From positions 310,001 through 374,000 of the forward strand of contig NZ_JBHUHP010000030.1 in assembly GCF_042682525.1 (NCBI RefSeq): 64,000 nt of DNA, read 5' to 3'. This document shows, one piece after another, positions 35,037 through 43,831 of the stretch (positions within the stretch are counted from its first letter, which is position 1; the number at the start of each line of letters is the position of its first letter). Under the pieces are notes generated by a model, which made no database searches, was not told where the DNA came from, and was given only the letters and a program-made list of their open reading frames with translations. Both the position numbers and the translations under genes were made by a program. This stretch comes from Blastococcus_B deserti. Lineage in GTDB: Bacteria; Actinomycetota; Actinomycetes; Mycobacteriales; Geodermatophilaceae.

Positions 35037-36256
35037 TTCGCGGCCCCTTCCCGGTTCGGGTTCTCCCAGATCACGGTGGCGCCCATGCCCAGGCCCACGC
35101 ACATGGCGGTCAGGCCGTAGCGGACGTCGGGCCGCTCGGCGAACTGGCGGGACAGCTGCGTCATGAGCCGGACGCCGGAGGAGGCCAGCGGGTGGCCGAC
35201 GGCGATCGCGCCGCCCCACGGGTTGACCCGCTCGTCGTCGTCGGCGATGCCGAAGTGGTCGAGGAAGGCCAGCACCTGGACGGCGAAGGCCTCGTTGAGC
35301 TCGAACAGGCCGATGTCGTCGATGGTCAGGCCGGTGCGGGCCAGCGCCTTCTCCGTCGACGGCACCGGGCCCACGCCCATGACCTCGGGCTCGACACCGA
35401 CGAAGCCGTAGCCGACCAGCCGCATGCCGATGTTCAGGCCGAGCTCCCGGGCGACGTCCTCGGCGGCCAGCAGGCAGCCGGTGGCGCCGTCGTTGAGCCC
35501 CGCGGCGTTGCCGGCGGTCACGTGCCCGTGCGGGCGGAACGGCGTCTTGAGCGACGCCAGGCCGTCGAGCGTGGTGCCCGGCCGCGGCGGCTCGTCGACC
35601 GTGGCGACCCCCCAGCCCTGCTCGGCGGAGCGCGTGGCCACGGTCACCAGCTCGGGGCCGATCTGCCCGTTGGCGACCGCCTTCGCGTACTTCTGCTGGC
35701 TGGCCAGGGCGAACGCGTCGGCCCGTTCCCTGGTCAGGTGCGGGAAGCGGTCGTGCAGGTTCTCGGCGGTGGAGCCCATGACGAGCGCGGACTCGTCGAC
35801 CAGCTTCTCGCTGAAGAACCGCGGGTTCGGGTCGGCGCCCTCGCCCATCGGGTGGCGGCCCATGTGCTCCACGCCGCCGGCGATGGCGACGTCGTAGGCG
35901 CCGAAGGCGATGCCCGACGCGGTCGTGGTCACGGCGGTCATCGCACCGGCGCACATGCGGTCGACCGAGTAACCGGGGACGGACTTCGGCAGCCCGGCCA
36001 GGAGGGCGGCGGTGCGACCCAGCGTCAGGCCCTGGTCGCCGATCTGCGTGGTGGCCGCGATGGCCACCTCGTCGACGCGCTCGGCCGGCAGCGCCGGGTT
36101 GCGGCGCAGGAGTTCGCGGATGACCCGGACCACCAGGTCGTCGGCGCGGGTCTCGGCGTAGAGGCCCTTGGGGCCGGCCTTGCCGAAGGGGGTGCGCACG
36201 CCGTCGACGAACACGACCTCGCGCAGCGAGCGCGGCCGCCGCTCCTCAGATGACAC
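35033..36256 (-). CDS. fadA: Acetyl-CoA acyltransferase (thiolase, FadA type)
   Basis: A 407-residue thiolase that cleaves 3-ketoacyl-CoA with CoA. The nucleophilic Cys is in SVDRMCAGAMTAVTTTASGI (about 96-115), the conserved His in NPWGGAIAVGHPLASSGVR (about 343-361) and the second Cys in GLTAMCVGLGMGATVIWEN near the C-terminus. ATG start. It is the first gene of the two-gene fadAB operon and overlaps fadB. A palindromic operator candidate lies 54-69 bases upstream. Confidence 0.95.
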   Translation of the reverse strand: MSSEERRPRSLREVVFVDGVRTPFGKAGPKGLYAETRADDLVVRVIRELLRRNPALPAERVDEVAIAATTQIGDQGLTLGRTAALLAGLPKSVPGYSVDRMCAGAMTAVTTTASGIAFGAYDVAIAGGVEHMGRHPMGEGADPNPRFFSEKLVDESALVMGSTAENLHDRFPHLTRERADAFALASQQKYAKAVANGQIGPELVTVATRSAEQGWGVATVDEPPRPGTTLDGLASLKTPFRPHGHVTAGNAAGLNDGATGCLLAAEDVARELGLNIGMRLVGYGFVGVEPEVMGVGPVPSTEKALARTGLTIDDIGLFELNEAFAVQVLAFLDHFGIADDDERVNPWGGAIAVGHPLASSGVRLMTQLSRQFAERPDVRYGLTAMCVGLGMGATVIWENPNREGAAK

Positions 36257-36309
36257 GCAGACCTCCGCAGCAGTGGGGGACCGGCCCGGAGGGGCGCGGT
36301 ACCGCTCAA

Positions 36310-36325
36310 GTTACCCGTCGGTAAC
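36310..36325. promoter_or_regulatory. Candidate TetR-type operator upstream of fadA
   Basis: GTTACCCGTCGGTAAC consists of perfect 6-bp arms (GTTACC and GGTAAC) around a 4-base centre. TTACC...GGTAA palindromes are typical of TetR-family regulators of fatty acid and lipid catabolism in actinobacteria. It lies in the divergent region between fadA and the xylF-type gene, so it could affect either. Confidence 0.55.
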
Positions 36326-36480
36326 CATCCGGCCAAGCCCACCGTGCCCCTCGCGGGTCGAATGGCCCACGTCACGGTCCGACAACGGTCGTCCACTGTG
36401 CTTGCGGTCACATCGAATGGGTGGACAAGATGTCCCGCCGGAATTCCGATGTAACCCCAACAAAAGGCAGGTCCCCTCTG

Positions 36481-37578
36481 ATGGCGCGACGGAGCACCCT
36501 GACGACGACGGTCGCGGCCGCCCTCGTCTTCGGCTTGGCCGCATGTGGCGGCGACAGCGGCGGCGACGGCGGCGGCGGTGGCGGTGACGGTGAGGCGGCC
36601 GGCAAGGTCGGCGTGATCCTCCCTGACACCGAGTCCTCGGTCCGCTGGGAGAACTTCGACCGCCCCTACCTCGAGGCGGCCTTCGAGGAGGCCGGCGTCG
36701 AGTACGACATCCAGAACGCCGAGGGCGACGCCCAGCGGCAGGCCACCATCGCCGAGCAGATGATCACCGAGGGCGCCACGGTCCTCGCCATCGTCAACCT
36801 GGATTCCGCCTCGGGCGCGCAGATCCAGGAGCAGGCCGCCGCCGAGGGCGTGCAGACGATCGACTACGACCGGCTGACCCTGGGCGGGACGGCGGAGTAC
36901 TACGTCTCCTTCGACAACGTCGCGGTCGGCCGCCTGCAGGGCGAGGGCCTGGCGCAGTGCCTGGAGGAGAACGGCGTCACCCAGGGCAACATCGCCTTCC
37001 TCAACGGGTCGCCGGACGACAACAACGCCACGCTGTTCTCGCAGGGCGCCCACGAGGTGCTCGACGAGATGACGCAGTACACGCAGGTGGCCGAGCAGGC
37101 CGTGCCCGACTGGGACAACCAGCAGGCCGCGACGATCTTCGAGCAGATGTACACCCAGGCCGGCGGCAACATCCAGGGCGTCCTGGCCGCCAACGACGGC
37201 CTGGCCAACTCGGTGATCCAGATCCTGGAGCGCAACAACGCCGCCGGCGCCGCCAACGTGACCGGTCAGGACGCCACGGTGGAGGGTCTGCAGAACATCC
37301 TCGCCGGCGACCAGTGCATGACGGTCTACAAGTCGATCCGCGAGGAGGCCAACGCGCTCGCCGAGCTGGCCATCGCGCTGATCAACGGCGAGGAGGCCGA
37401 GACCACGGGCACCGTCGAGGACACCGAGGCCGGCCGCGAGGTCCCCTCGATCCTGCTGGAGCCGGTCTCGATCTTCCGCGACAACGTCAGCGACGTCGTC
37501 GAGGACGAGTTCGTGACGGCCGAGGAACTGTGCACCGGCGAGTTCGCCGCTGCCTGCGAGGAGCTCGGCATCGAGTAG
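36481..37578 (+). CDS. Sugar ABC transporter substrate-binding lipoprotein, XylF type
   Basis: A 365-residue lipoprotein binding a monosaccharide, probably xylose or a related pentose. Start at ATG 36481 with aaggcagg upstream; the signal peptide ends in the lipobox VFGLAACGGD, followed by a Gly/Asp linker. The binding-protein domain begins VGVILPDTESSVRWENFDRP, with NLDSASGAQIQEQAAAEGVQ and VLAANDGLANSVIQILERN. It is the first of a transporter set with the ATPase and permease downstream. It is unrelated in type to the 18-23 kb transporter. Confidence 0.9.
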   Translation: MARRSTLTTTVAAALVFGLAACGGDSGGDGGGGGGDGEAAGKVGVILPDTESSVRWENFDRPYLEAAFEEAGVEYDIQNAEGDAQRQATIAEQMITEGATVLAIVNLDSASGAQIQEQAAAEGVQTIDYDRLTLGGTAEYYVSFDNVAVGRLQGEGLAQCLEENGVTQGNIAFLNGSPDDNNATLFSQGAHEVLDEMTQYTQVAEQAVPDWDNQQAATIFEQMYTQAGGNIQGVLAANDGLANSVIQILERNNAAGAANVTGQDATVEGLQNILAGDQCMTVYKSIREEANALAELAIALINGEEAETTGTVEDTEAGREVPSILLEPVSIFRDNVSDVVEDEFVTAEELCTGEFAAACEELGIE

Positions 37579-37612
37579 TGGTCAGCGGCCGCCGGGGGGC
37601 CCATCATGGACG

Positions 37613-37635
37613 NNNNNNNNNNNNNNNNNNNNNNN
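37613..37635. other. Assembly gap (run of 23 N)
   Basis: Undetermined bases lie between the xylF-type stop and the ATPase gene. The true length is unknown. The left flank contains ggggggcccatcatggacg, which could hold the real ATPase start. Confidence 0.99.
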
Positions 37636-37646
37636 CTGCCGCATCC

Positions 37647-38480
37647 GTGACGAGCGTGACCGAGAGGCCCGGAGTGTCCGCACCGACCGACCGTCCTGCC
37701 GACGGCACCCCCACCCTGGAACTGCGCGGCGTCGACAAGAGCTTCGGCGCCATCCAGGTCCTGCACGGCGTCAACATGAAGGTCTACCCCGGCCAGGTCA
37801 CCGCGCTGGTGGGCGACAACGGGGCGGGCAAGAGCACGCTGATCAAGTCGGTCGCGGGCATCCACCCCATCGACGCGGGCGAGATCCTCTTCGAGGGCCG
37901 GCCGGTCTCGATCTCCGGACCCCGCGATGCCGCCGCGCTGGGCATCGAGGTCGTCTACCAGGACCTGGCGCTGGCCGACAACCTCGACGTCGTGCAGAAC
38001 ATGTTCCTCGGCCGCGAGCGCAAGAACGGCCTGCTCCTCGACGAGGTCTCCATGGAGCAGGCGGCGCGCGACACCCTCAGCAAGCTGTCGGTCCGCACGC
38101 TCAAGTCCGTGCGGCAGCTCGTCTCCAGCCTCTCCGGTGGTCAGCGGCAGACGGTCGCGATCGCCAAGGCGGTGCTCTGGGAGTCCAAGCTGGTCGTGCT
38201 GGACGAGCCGACCGCCGCCCTGGGCGTGGCCCAGACACGCCAGGTCCTCGATCTCGTGCGGCGGCTGGCGGACACCGGCCACGCGGTCGTCTTCATCTCC
38301 CACAACATGGTCGACGTCTTCGAGGTGGCCGACCGGGTCGCCGCCCTGTACCTCGGCCGCATGGCTGCCGACATCCCGATCTCCGAGGTGAACCGCAGCC
38401 AGGTCATCGAGCTCATCACGGCGGGCCGGTCCGGGAACGTGGGCATCGCCCCCGCCGAAGTCGCCGCGGTGGAGGTCTAG
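37647..38480 (+). CDS. Sugar ABC transporter ATPase, single-domain XylG type
   Basis: An ATPase of about 277 residues from the first in-frame GTG after the assembly gap. Walker A is GDNGAGKSTLIKSVAG, the signature is LSGGQRQTVAIAKA, Walker B is LVVLDEPTAALG and the H-loop FISHNMVDVFEVAD. Classical XylG/RbsA proteins have two such domains (about 500 residues); this one has one, as in FrcA-type systems. No ribosome-binding site precedes GTG 37647, so translation may start before or inside the gap, for example at ATG 37606 preceded by gggggg. The N-terminus is therefore uncertain. Confidence 0.88.
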   Translation: MTSVTERPGVSAPTDRPADGTPTLELRGVDKSFGAIQVLHGVNMKVYPGQVTALVGDNGAGKSTLIKSVAGIHPIDAGEILFEGRPVSISGPRDAAALGIEVVYQDLALADNLDVVQNMFLGRERKNGLLLDEVSMEQAARDTLSKLSVRTLKSVRQLVSSLSGGQRQTVAIAKAVLWESKLVVLDEPTAALGVAQTRQVLDLVRRLADTGHAVVFISHNMVDVFEVADRVAALYLGRMAADIPISEVNRSQVIELITAGRSGNVGIAPAEVAAVEV

Positions 38481-38484
38481 AACC

Positions 38485-39771
38485 ATGTCGAGCACGATCT
38501 CCGCGTCCACCAGCGAGCAGGAGCCCGGTGGCGCCCCGTCCGGCTTCGAGGCCGACCGCTCGGCCGACTCCCTGGGCGGCACCGTCCGGGCCTACATCGA
38601 CCGGGTCCGCGGCGGTGATCTCGGCGCGCTGCCCGCGATCCTCGGCATCGTGGTCCTGGGCCTGCTCTTCTTCGCCCTGCGGCCGGAGACGTTCCTGACC
38701 CCGCGCAACATGGCCAATTTGGCCGACCAGGCGGCGCCGATCATCATCCTGGCGATGGGCCTGGTCTTCGTCCTGCTGCTCGGCGAGATCGACCTGTCCG
38801 CCGGCGTCGTCAGCGGGGTCTGCGCGGCCGTCATGGCGAAGCTGCTCGCCGACGCGGGCGCACCGTGGTACGTCGCCGTGGTGGCGGCGATCCTCACCGG
38901 CGTCGTCATCGGCCTGTTCACGGGCAGTCTCGTGGGGCTGATCGGGATCCCGTCGTTCGTCGTCACCCTGGCCCTCTTCCTGGGCTGGCAGGGTTTCACG
39001 CTGCGGCTGATCGGCGAGGGGGGCACCGTGCCGGTGCGCGACCCGGTCATTTCGGCCATCAGCGACCGGAACCTGCCGGTGACGCTCGGCTGGATCCTGG
39101 CGCTGCTGGTGGCGGCGCTCTACGCCGCGCTGCAGCTGAACCGGTGGCGCACGCAGCGGGCGAAGGGGCTGGCGCACCAGCCGCTCGCCGCGGTGCTGCT
39201 GCGCGTCGGGGTGATGGCCCTGGTGATCGTCCTCGTCACCGCCGTCCTCAGCGTCGACCGGGCGCCCGCCGTGGGCGTGGTGCTCGCCGGCATCCCGTAC
39301 GCGGTACCGCTGGTGATCATCCTGCTGCTGCTGCTCACCTTCGTGCTGGGCCGTACCGCCTTCGGCCGGCACGTGTACGCGGTCGGTGGCAACGCCGAGG
39401 CCGCCCGTCGGGCCGGCATCAACGTCACGAGGATCAAGGTGGCCGTCTTCGTCATCGGCTCGACGCTGGCGGCGATCAGCGGCATCGTGGCGGCTGCCCG
39501 GCTGGGCTCCGTCGCGCCGGGCTCCGGTGGCGGCAACACGCTGCTGTACGCGGTCGGTGCCGCGGTCATCGGTGGCACCAGCCTCTTCGGTGGCCGGGGC
39601 CGCGTGCGTGACGCGGTCCTCGGTGGCCTGGTGGTGGCCATCATCGCCAACGGGCTGGGCCTGCTCGGCACCGAGGCGTACCTCAACTTCATCATCACCG
39701 GTGGCGTGCTGCTGCTGGCCGCCAGCGTCGATGCTCTCGCCCGGCGCCGGGCGGCGGCGACGGGCCACTGA
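38485..39771 (+). CDS. Sugar ABC transporter permease, XylH type
   Basis: A 428-residue membrane protein of the RbsC/XylH family with about 10-12 hydrophobic segments. Conserved stretches include GLVFVLLLGEIDLSAGVVSG (about 92-111), LVGLIGIPSFVVTLALFLGWQG, FGRHVYAVGGNAEAARRAGI and YAVGAAVIGGTSLFGGRGRV. ATG 38485 lies 4 bases after the ATPase stop, so the two are in one operon with the binding protein. Confidence 0.94.
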   Translation: MSSTISASTSEQEPGGAPSGFEADRSADSLGGTVRAYIDRVRGGDLGALPAILGIVVLGLLFFALRPETFLTPRNMANLADQAAPIIILAMGLVFVLLLGEIDLSAGVVSGVCAAVMAKLLADAGAPWYVAVVAAILTGVVIGLFTGSLVGLIGIPSFVVTLALFLGWQGFTLRLIGEGGTVPVRDPVISAISDRNLPVTLGWILALLVAALYAALQLNRWRTQRAKGLAHQPLAAVLLRVGVMALVIVLVTAVLSVDRAPAVGVVLAGIPYAVPLVIILLLLLTFVLGRTAFGRHVYAVGGNAEAARRAGINVTRIKVAVFVIGSTLAAISGIVAAARLGSVAPGSGGGNTLLYAVGAAVIGGTSLFGGRGRVRDAVLGGLVVAIIANGLGLLGTEAYLNFIITGGVLLLAASVDALARRRAAATGH

Positions 39772-39773
39772 AC

Positions 39774-39830
39774 AGGACCCCGCGTCCCCCACCCCTCGCA
39801 GGCCGGGGAGGGCCCTGAAGCGGGGTCGGC
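39774..39830 (+). repeat. Dispersed repeat, copy G, with hairpin
   Basis: Contains ccacccctcgcaggccgggg, flanked by gaccccgc (39776-39783) pairing with gcggggtc (39820-39827). It lies between the convergent xylH-type gene and the lipoprotein gene and probably serves as their terminator. Confidence 0.6.
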
Positions 39831-39841
39831 CGCCCGCCGGG

Positions 39842-40297
39842 TCATCCGTCGGCGGGCGGCAGCTCCACCCGCTCCTCCTCGCCGTCGTGGTCGAGGACCA
39901 CCGTGAGCGGCTGGTCGGCGGTGACGCCCTCGGGGAGGTCGACGGCGGTCGTCCGCGGTGCCACGTCGGCCGTGCACGGATCCCGGCCGGGGAACAGGAA
40001 GGTGATCTCCACCCGGACCTCCCGCGCGCCGACGACCTCGACGTCGCCCGGGCCGGTGGGGCAACTCGAGCTGCCCCAGGTCGTGACGGCCAGGCGACGG
40101 CCGCCGTCGGCCCAGCTCACCGGCGGGGGCGGCGGTCGCACCTCGAAGGTCGGCCCCGGGTCGGCAGGTACGGACGGCAGGGGGAAGAGGTCCTCCGTCG
40201 GCCCCCCGGCGTCCGGGGCCGGCCGTGCCGCGCCGCAGGCGCACGTCGTCAGTGTGACGACCGTCAGGACGGCGGCGCGCCGGATCCGGTCAGTCAC
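39842..40297 (-). CDS. Hypothetical secreted protein or lipoprotein
   Basis: A 151-residue protein with an N-terminal signal (RRAAVLTVVTLTTCACGAA). The Cys pair suggests a lipobox, but the residues before Cys do not fit it perfectly. After a Pro-rich linker the C-terminal part is a small beta-rich domain (LAVTTWGSSSCPTGPGDVEV ... LTVVLDHDGEEERVEL). It overlaps the end of the upstream membrane protein gene by 8 bases and is the third gene of the sigma-factor cassette. No family recognised. Confidence 0.7.
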   Translation of the reverse strand: MTDRIRRAAVLTVVTLTTCACGAARPAPDAGGPTEDLFPLPSVPADPGPTFEVRPPPPPVSWADGGRRLAVTTWGSSSCPTGPGDVEVVGAREVRVEITFLFPGRDPCTADVAPRTTAVDLPEGVTADQPLTVVLDHDGEEERVELPPADG

Positions 40298-41777
40298 CGA
40301 AGTCCGCCGTGTGCCCGAGGACGTCGACCCGGCCCAGGGTCACCCCGGCCGCGGTGACGGCCTCCACCGTCTCGGTGCCCAGGGGCAGCGGGACGACGAG
40401 GACGCCGTCGACTGCCGCGTGCTCGGTCAGGAAGGTGCGGTCCTCGTCGTAGGTGCGGATGAGCGTGACCTCCGGGGGGCCGACGACGACCAGGCTGGTG
40501 CTCATCGGGGCGCCGGTCGTGTAGTCGACGACCTCGCAGGCGAGGGCCTGGACCCGTCGTTCGGCCGGCGGGCCGGCGGGGAGCACGGCCTGTCCGCAGA
40601 ACCCGCCCATGGTTCCGCCGCCCGGCTGCTCCGGCAGCAGCACCTGGGCCTCGACGACCATCGCGCCGCTGGGCAGGGTGACGGTCACGACCGCGGCCTG
40701 ACCGGGCTCGCCGGCGGGCACGCTGCCCACCCACTGGGCCGTGATGTCGACCTGCGCGGGGGAGAGCCCGACCTCGGCGAGCACGTGCTCGGCGGCGGAC
40801 TGCGCGGCCTGCTCGCCCAGCTCCGACGGGCGGCCGCGGGGGTACTCGACCGGCACGTCCGGGGAGGTCTGGTCCGAGGTGAAGGACCACGGCATGTCCC
40901 GGGCGACGAGCCGGCCGGCGCGGAACACGCGGTAGGACGTCGACATGTCGTAGGCCCGCGCGAACGGCGGCACCCGGGTGATGGCGACGCCGTCGACGGT
41001 CTCGACCTCCCGCCACTCCCGGGAGGTGCTGCCGTCGGCGGCGATCTCGGGTCGCGGGGAGACCTCGACGACGTCGCCCGGGAAGCCGACCACGACGAGA
41101 GCGCCGGTACGGGTGTCGGTGATCGCCAGGGGCCAGTCGGGCCCGAACCCGCCCGGGCCGCCCCGCAGCACCATCCCGCCGGGCCCGGCGTCGGCTGGCC
41201 CGGCGAACCACGCCGCGACCGGTTGCCGCGGGGCGGTGGCCCCGCTGGGCAGGCCCGCCATGTCGGGCGCGAGCGTGGACACCCGTCCGATCACCAGGGC
41301 CCAGTGCTCCCCGGACACCTCTCCGGCGAAGACCACGGAACGCGTCTCCAGAGGCGGGTCCGGCACGTGGTTGGGGATCCCGTCCGGCGTCGCGGGTGGC
41401 GGTACGGGGGTCCAGGGCAGGGCACGGACCGCGTCGACGAAGGACTGGTCGCCGGCCAGGGAACCACGGGTCGGCGCCTCGAAGAGGGCGGCGTCCCCGC
41501 CCGTGGCCGCGGCTCCGCCCGCGACGTCGCGAGCCGGTGCCGACACCGGGCCCGACGCCGGCACCGCGCCCTCGGGTCCCGAGCCGACCAGCCGGGGGAC
41601 GGCGACGCCGAGCAGGACCACGGATGCGACGCCGGCCAGCAGCTTCCGGCGCCGGCGACTCCGGTCGGCGCTGTCCCGGGCGATCCTCCCGGCGAGGACG
41701 CGCCCGTCGGCGGACGGGCGCCCGGCGCGCTCGGCCAGCCGGTGCAACCGGGCCCGCAGCTCGGTCTCGGACGTCAT
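40290..41777 (-). CDS. Membrane-anchored protein partner of the SigE-family sigma factor
   Basis: A 495-residue protein with a 45-residue charged cytoplasmic head (ELRARLHRLAERAGR), one membrane segment (about 46-66, LLAGVASVVLLGVAVPRL) and a large extracytoplasmic part of unknown fold. This layout, together with a start that overlaps the sigma-factor stop (atga), suggests an anti-sigma factor or envelope sensor. I do not see a zinc anti-sigma motif (HxxxCxxC). The membrane topology is supported by sequence; the anti-sigma role is inferred. Confidence 0.7.
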   Translation of the reverse strand: MTSETELRARLHRLAERAGRPSADGRVLAGRIARDSADRSRRRRKLLAGVASVVLLGVAVPRLVGSGPEGAVPASGPVSAPARDVAGGAAATGGDAALFEAPTRGSLAGDQSFVDAVRALPWTPVPPPATPDGIPNHVPDPPLETRSVVFAGEVSGEHWALVIGRVSTLAPDMAGLPSGATAPRQPVAAWFAGPADAGPGGMVLRGGPGGFGPDWPLAITDTRTGALVVVGFPGDVVEVSPRPEIAADGSTSREWREVETVDGVAITRVPPFARAYDMSTSYRVFRAGRLVARDMPWSFTSDQTSPDVPVEYPRGRPSELGEQAAQSAAEHVLAEVGLSPAQVDITAQWVGSVPAGEPGQAAVVTVTLPSGAMVVEAQVLLPEQPGGGTMGGFCGQAVLPAGPPAERRVQALACEVVDYTTGAPMSTSLVVVGPPEVTLIRTYDEDRTFLTEHAAVDGVLVVPLPLGTETVEAVTAAGVTLGRVDVLGHTADFGD

Positions 41778-42328
41778 CGGGACTGCTCCCGGTGCAGGAC
41801 CCCGGCCCCGTCCTCCGCGGCGCGCGGGCCCGTCAGCGCGCTGCGCAGCCGGGCGAGGCCGCGGGCGGCCTGGGTGTTCACCGTGCTCTCCGAGCAGCCC
41901 ATCAGCCGGGCGGTCTGCAGCTCGGAGAGGTCCTCGTAGTAGCGCAGGACGACCGTGGCTCGCATCCGCGGGGGCAGCGCGGCGAGGGCCCGGCGGAGCT
42001 CCTCGCCGGCGTCGAGCCGGTCGCCGGGTTCGGCCGCCGGGAGGTCGGGCAGCCGGCCGGTCGGCTGCTCGCGGTGCCAGGCGCGGCGCCGCCAGCTGGT
42101 GTGCGTGGTGACCAGGGTGCGGCGCACGTACGCCGACGGGTCACCGCGCCGGATGATCCGGTCCCAGTGCCGGTAGGTCTTCATCAGCGCCGTCTGCACG
42201 AGGTCCTCCGCATGGCCACGGTCGCCGGCGAGGAGGAACGCCAGCCGCAGGAGCGCCTGCTGCTGCCGCGTGACGAAGTCGGGGAAGGAGTCTTTGCCCC
42301 CACCCGGGTCCTCGTCCCCGCCGCCCAC
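41774..42328 (-). CDS. SigE-family ECF RNA polymerase sigma factor
   Basis: A 184-residue sigma factor with only regions 2 and 4. Region 2 runs about 14-90 (FPDFVTRQQQALLRLAFLLA, then AEDLVQTALMKTYRHWDRI). Region 4 runs about 110-165 (LPPRMRATVVLRYYEDLSEL, then TARLMGCSESTVNTQAARGL, a helix-turn-helix). This is the actinobacterial SigE-family/SigM-like pattern. Its stop overlaps the start of the membrane partner gene, suggesting joint regulation. Target promoters are unknown. Confidence 0.92.
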   Translation of the reverse strand: MGGGDEDPGGGKDSFPDFVTRQQQALLRLAFLLAGDRGHAEDLVQTALMKTYRHWDRIIRRGDPSAYVRRTLVTTHTSWRRRAWHREQPTGRLPDLPAAEPGDRLDAGEELRRALAALPPRMRATVVLRYYEDLSELQTARLMGCSESTVNTQAARGLARLRSALTGPRAAEDGAGVLHREQSR

Positions 42329-42451
42329 GCCCGTCCCCCTCGCCGCCCGTGCCGCCTACACGCAGCAGCGTGCCCGGTGGACCCACAGCCGGCCCGTCAC
42401 GATCCCGTAACGACGGTTCGCGCACCGCGCGGAGGCGGGAGAGGAGGTCGC

Positions 42452-43759
42452 TCAGGCCTTGTTGGCCGCGGCGGTGAGGACGTCGAGGGTGAGCTCGACC
42501 TGCCACTCCCGCGCCCCGCCCGCCCGCAGCGCCTCGGCGACGGCGCCGGCGTCGCGCGGCTCGGGCGGGGTCCACATCAGCCGGCGGACCAGGTCGGGCG
42601 ACAGGATGTTCTCCACCGGCACCGAATGCTTCTCGGAGAGCCCGGCGAGTGCGGCGCGCGCGGCCTGCAGGCGGCTGGCGGCGGCCGGATCACGGTCGGC
42701 CCACCGGTTGACCGGCGGCGGGCCGTCGCCCGACCGGCTGTGCACCGGCAGCTCGGACTCGGGCAGGGCGCGGCCCCGCGCGATGGCGCCGAACCAGGTG
42801 CCGACCAGCTTGCGGTTGGCCCGTCCGCGGAACACCGGCAGCTCCAGCAGTGCGCCCTCGTCCTTCGGGTCGGCCTGGACGGCGGACACCATCGCCGAGT
42901 CGGGGAGCACGCGCCCGGGCGCGATGTCGCGGCGGCGGGCCATGTCGTCACGGGCCTGCCACAGCGAGCGGAGCATGCCCAGCTGCCGCCGGCTGCGCAG
43001 CCCGTGCACGCCCGAGGTGCGCCGCCACGGGTCGGGCTTCGGGGGCGGCGGGCCCGCGGCGAGGATCGCCTCGAACTCCTGCCGGGCCCATTCCGTCTTG
43101 CCCTGCTCCTCGAGGATCGCCGCCAGGGCGTCGCGGAGGTCGATGAGCACCTCGACGTCCAGGGCCGCGTACACCAGCCACTCCTCGGGCAGCGGCCGGG
43201 TGCTCCAGTCGGCGGCGGAGTGCCCCTTCTGCAGCGAGTAGCCCAGCAGGGACTCCACGACGGCGCCGAGGCCGACCCGGGGCAGGCCCGCCAGCCGGGC
43301 GGCGAGCTCGGTGTCGAAGATCCGTCCCGGGACGAGGCCGATCTCGGCCAGGCACGGCAGGTCCTGGTTGGCCGCGTGCAGGACCCACTCCTCGTCGGCG
43401 ATCGCGTCCTGGATCACCGACAGGTCCGGCAGCGGCACGGGATCGATCAGGCCGGTACCGGAGCCGTTGCGGCGCAGCTGCACCAGGTAGGCCCGTTGCC
43501 CGTACCGGTAACCGGACGCGCGCTCGGCGTCGACGGCGACCGGCCCGGTGCCGGCCCGGAGCACCTCGGCGTACTCGACCAGCTGGGTCGAGGTCTCGAT
43601 GACCGGCGGCAGGCCGTCGCGGGGAGCGAGGAGAGGCACCGCGGGCGGGGACGCCTCTGGAGCGGCGTCCCCCGCCGGGGAGGGAGTGGGCTCGGTGCTC
43701 AGTTGCCGTCCACCTTCTTGCCGGTCCTCGTCGGTCGGGCCGCCGGCTCCCGGATGCAT
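42452..43759 (-). CDS. Ribonuclease D family 3'-5' exoribonuclease with HRDC domain
   Basis: A 435-residue DEDD-type exonuclease for tRNA or stable RNA 3' processing. The nuclease domain (about 55-230) shows PVAVDAERASGYRYGQRAYL (first DxE), VLHAANQDLPCLAEIGLVPG and FDTELAARLAGL (second Asp), with the DEDDy Tyr in WLVYAALDVEVLIDLRD. An HRDC domain follows at about 245-320 (RRQLGMLRSLWQARDDMARR). The ATG at 43759 is the longest start; the first 20 residues look non-conserved, so the true start may be further in. The gene lies next to DUF3000 and hemE, as in mycobacteria and streptomycetes. Confidence 0.92.
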   Translation of the reverse strand: MHPGAGGPTDEDRQEGGRQLSTEPTPSPAGDAAPEASPPAVPLLAPRDGLPPVIETSTQLVEYAEVLRAGTGPVAVDAERASGYRYGQRAYLVQLRRNGSGTGLIDPVPLPDLSVIQDAIADEEWVLHAANQDLPCLAEIGLVPGRIFDTELAARLAGLPRVGLGAVVESLLGYSLQKGHSAADWSTRPLPEEWLVYAALDVEVLIDLRDALAAILEEQGKTEWARQEFEAILAAGPPPPKPDPWRRTSGVHGLRSRRQLGMLRSLWQARDDMARRRDIAPGRVLPDSAMVSAVQADPKDEGALLELPVFRGRANRKLVGTWFGAIARGRALPESELPVHSRSGDGPPPVNRWADRDPAAASRLQAARAALAGLSEKHSVPVENILSPDLVRRLMWTPPEPRDAGAVAEALRAGGAREWQVELTLDVLTAAANKA

Positions 43760-43831
43760 CCGCGCGGCATCGCGCGGACCGGGGGAGAGGGCGCCGGCGC
43801 AGCGGGCTCGCGCCCGGCTGGCTCTCCGATG

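Noticed and set aside
32952..35954. 1000-codon frame that extends fadB upstream across fadA
   Set aside because: The part above 35036 lies in the wrong frame over fadA. The thiolase frame is real, and fadB starts at GTG 35036.
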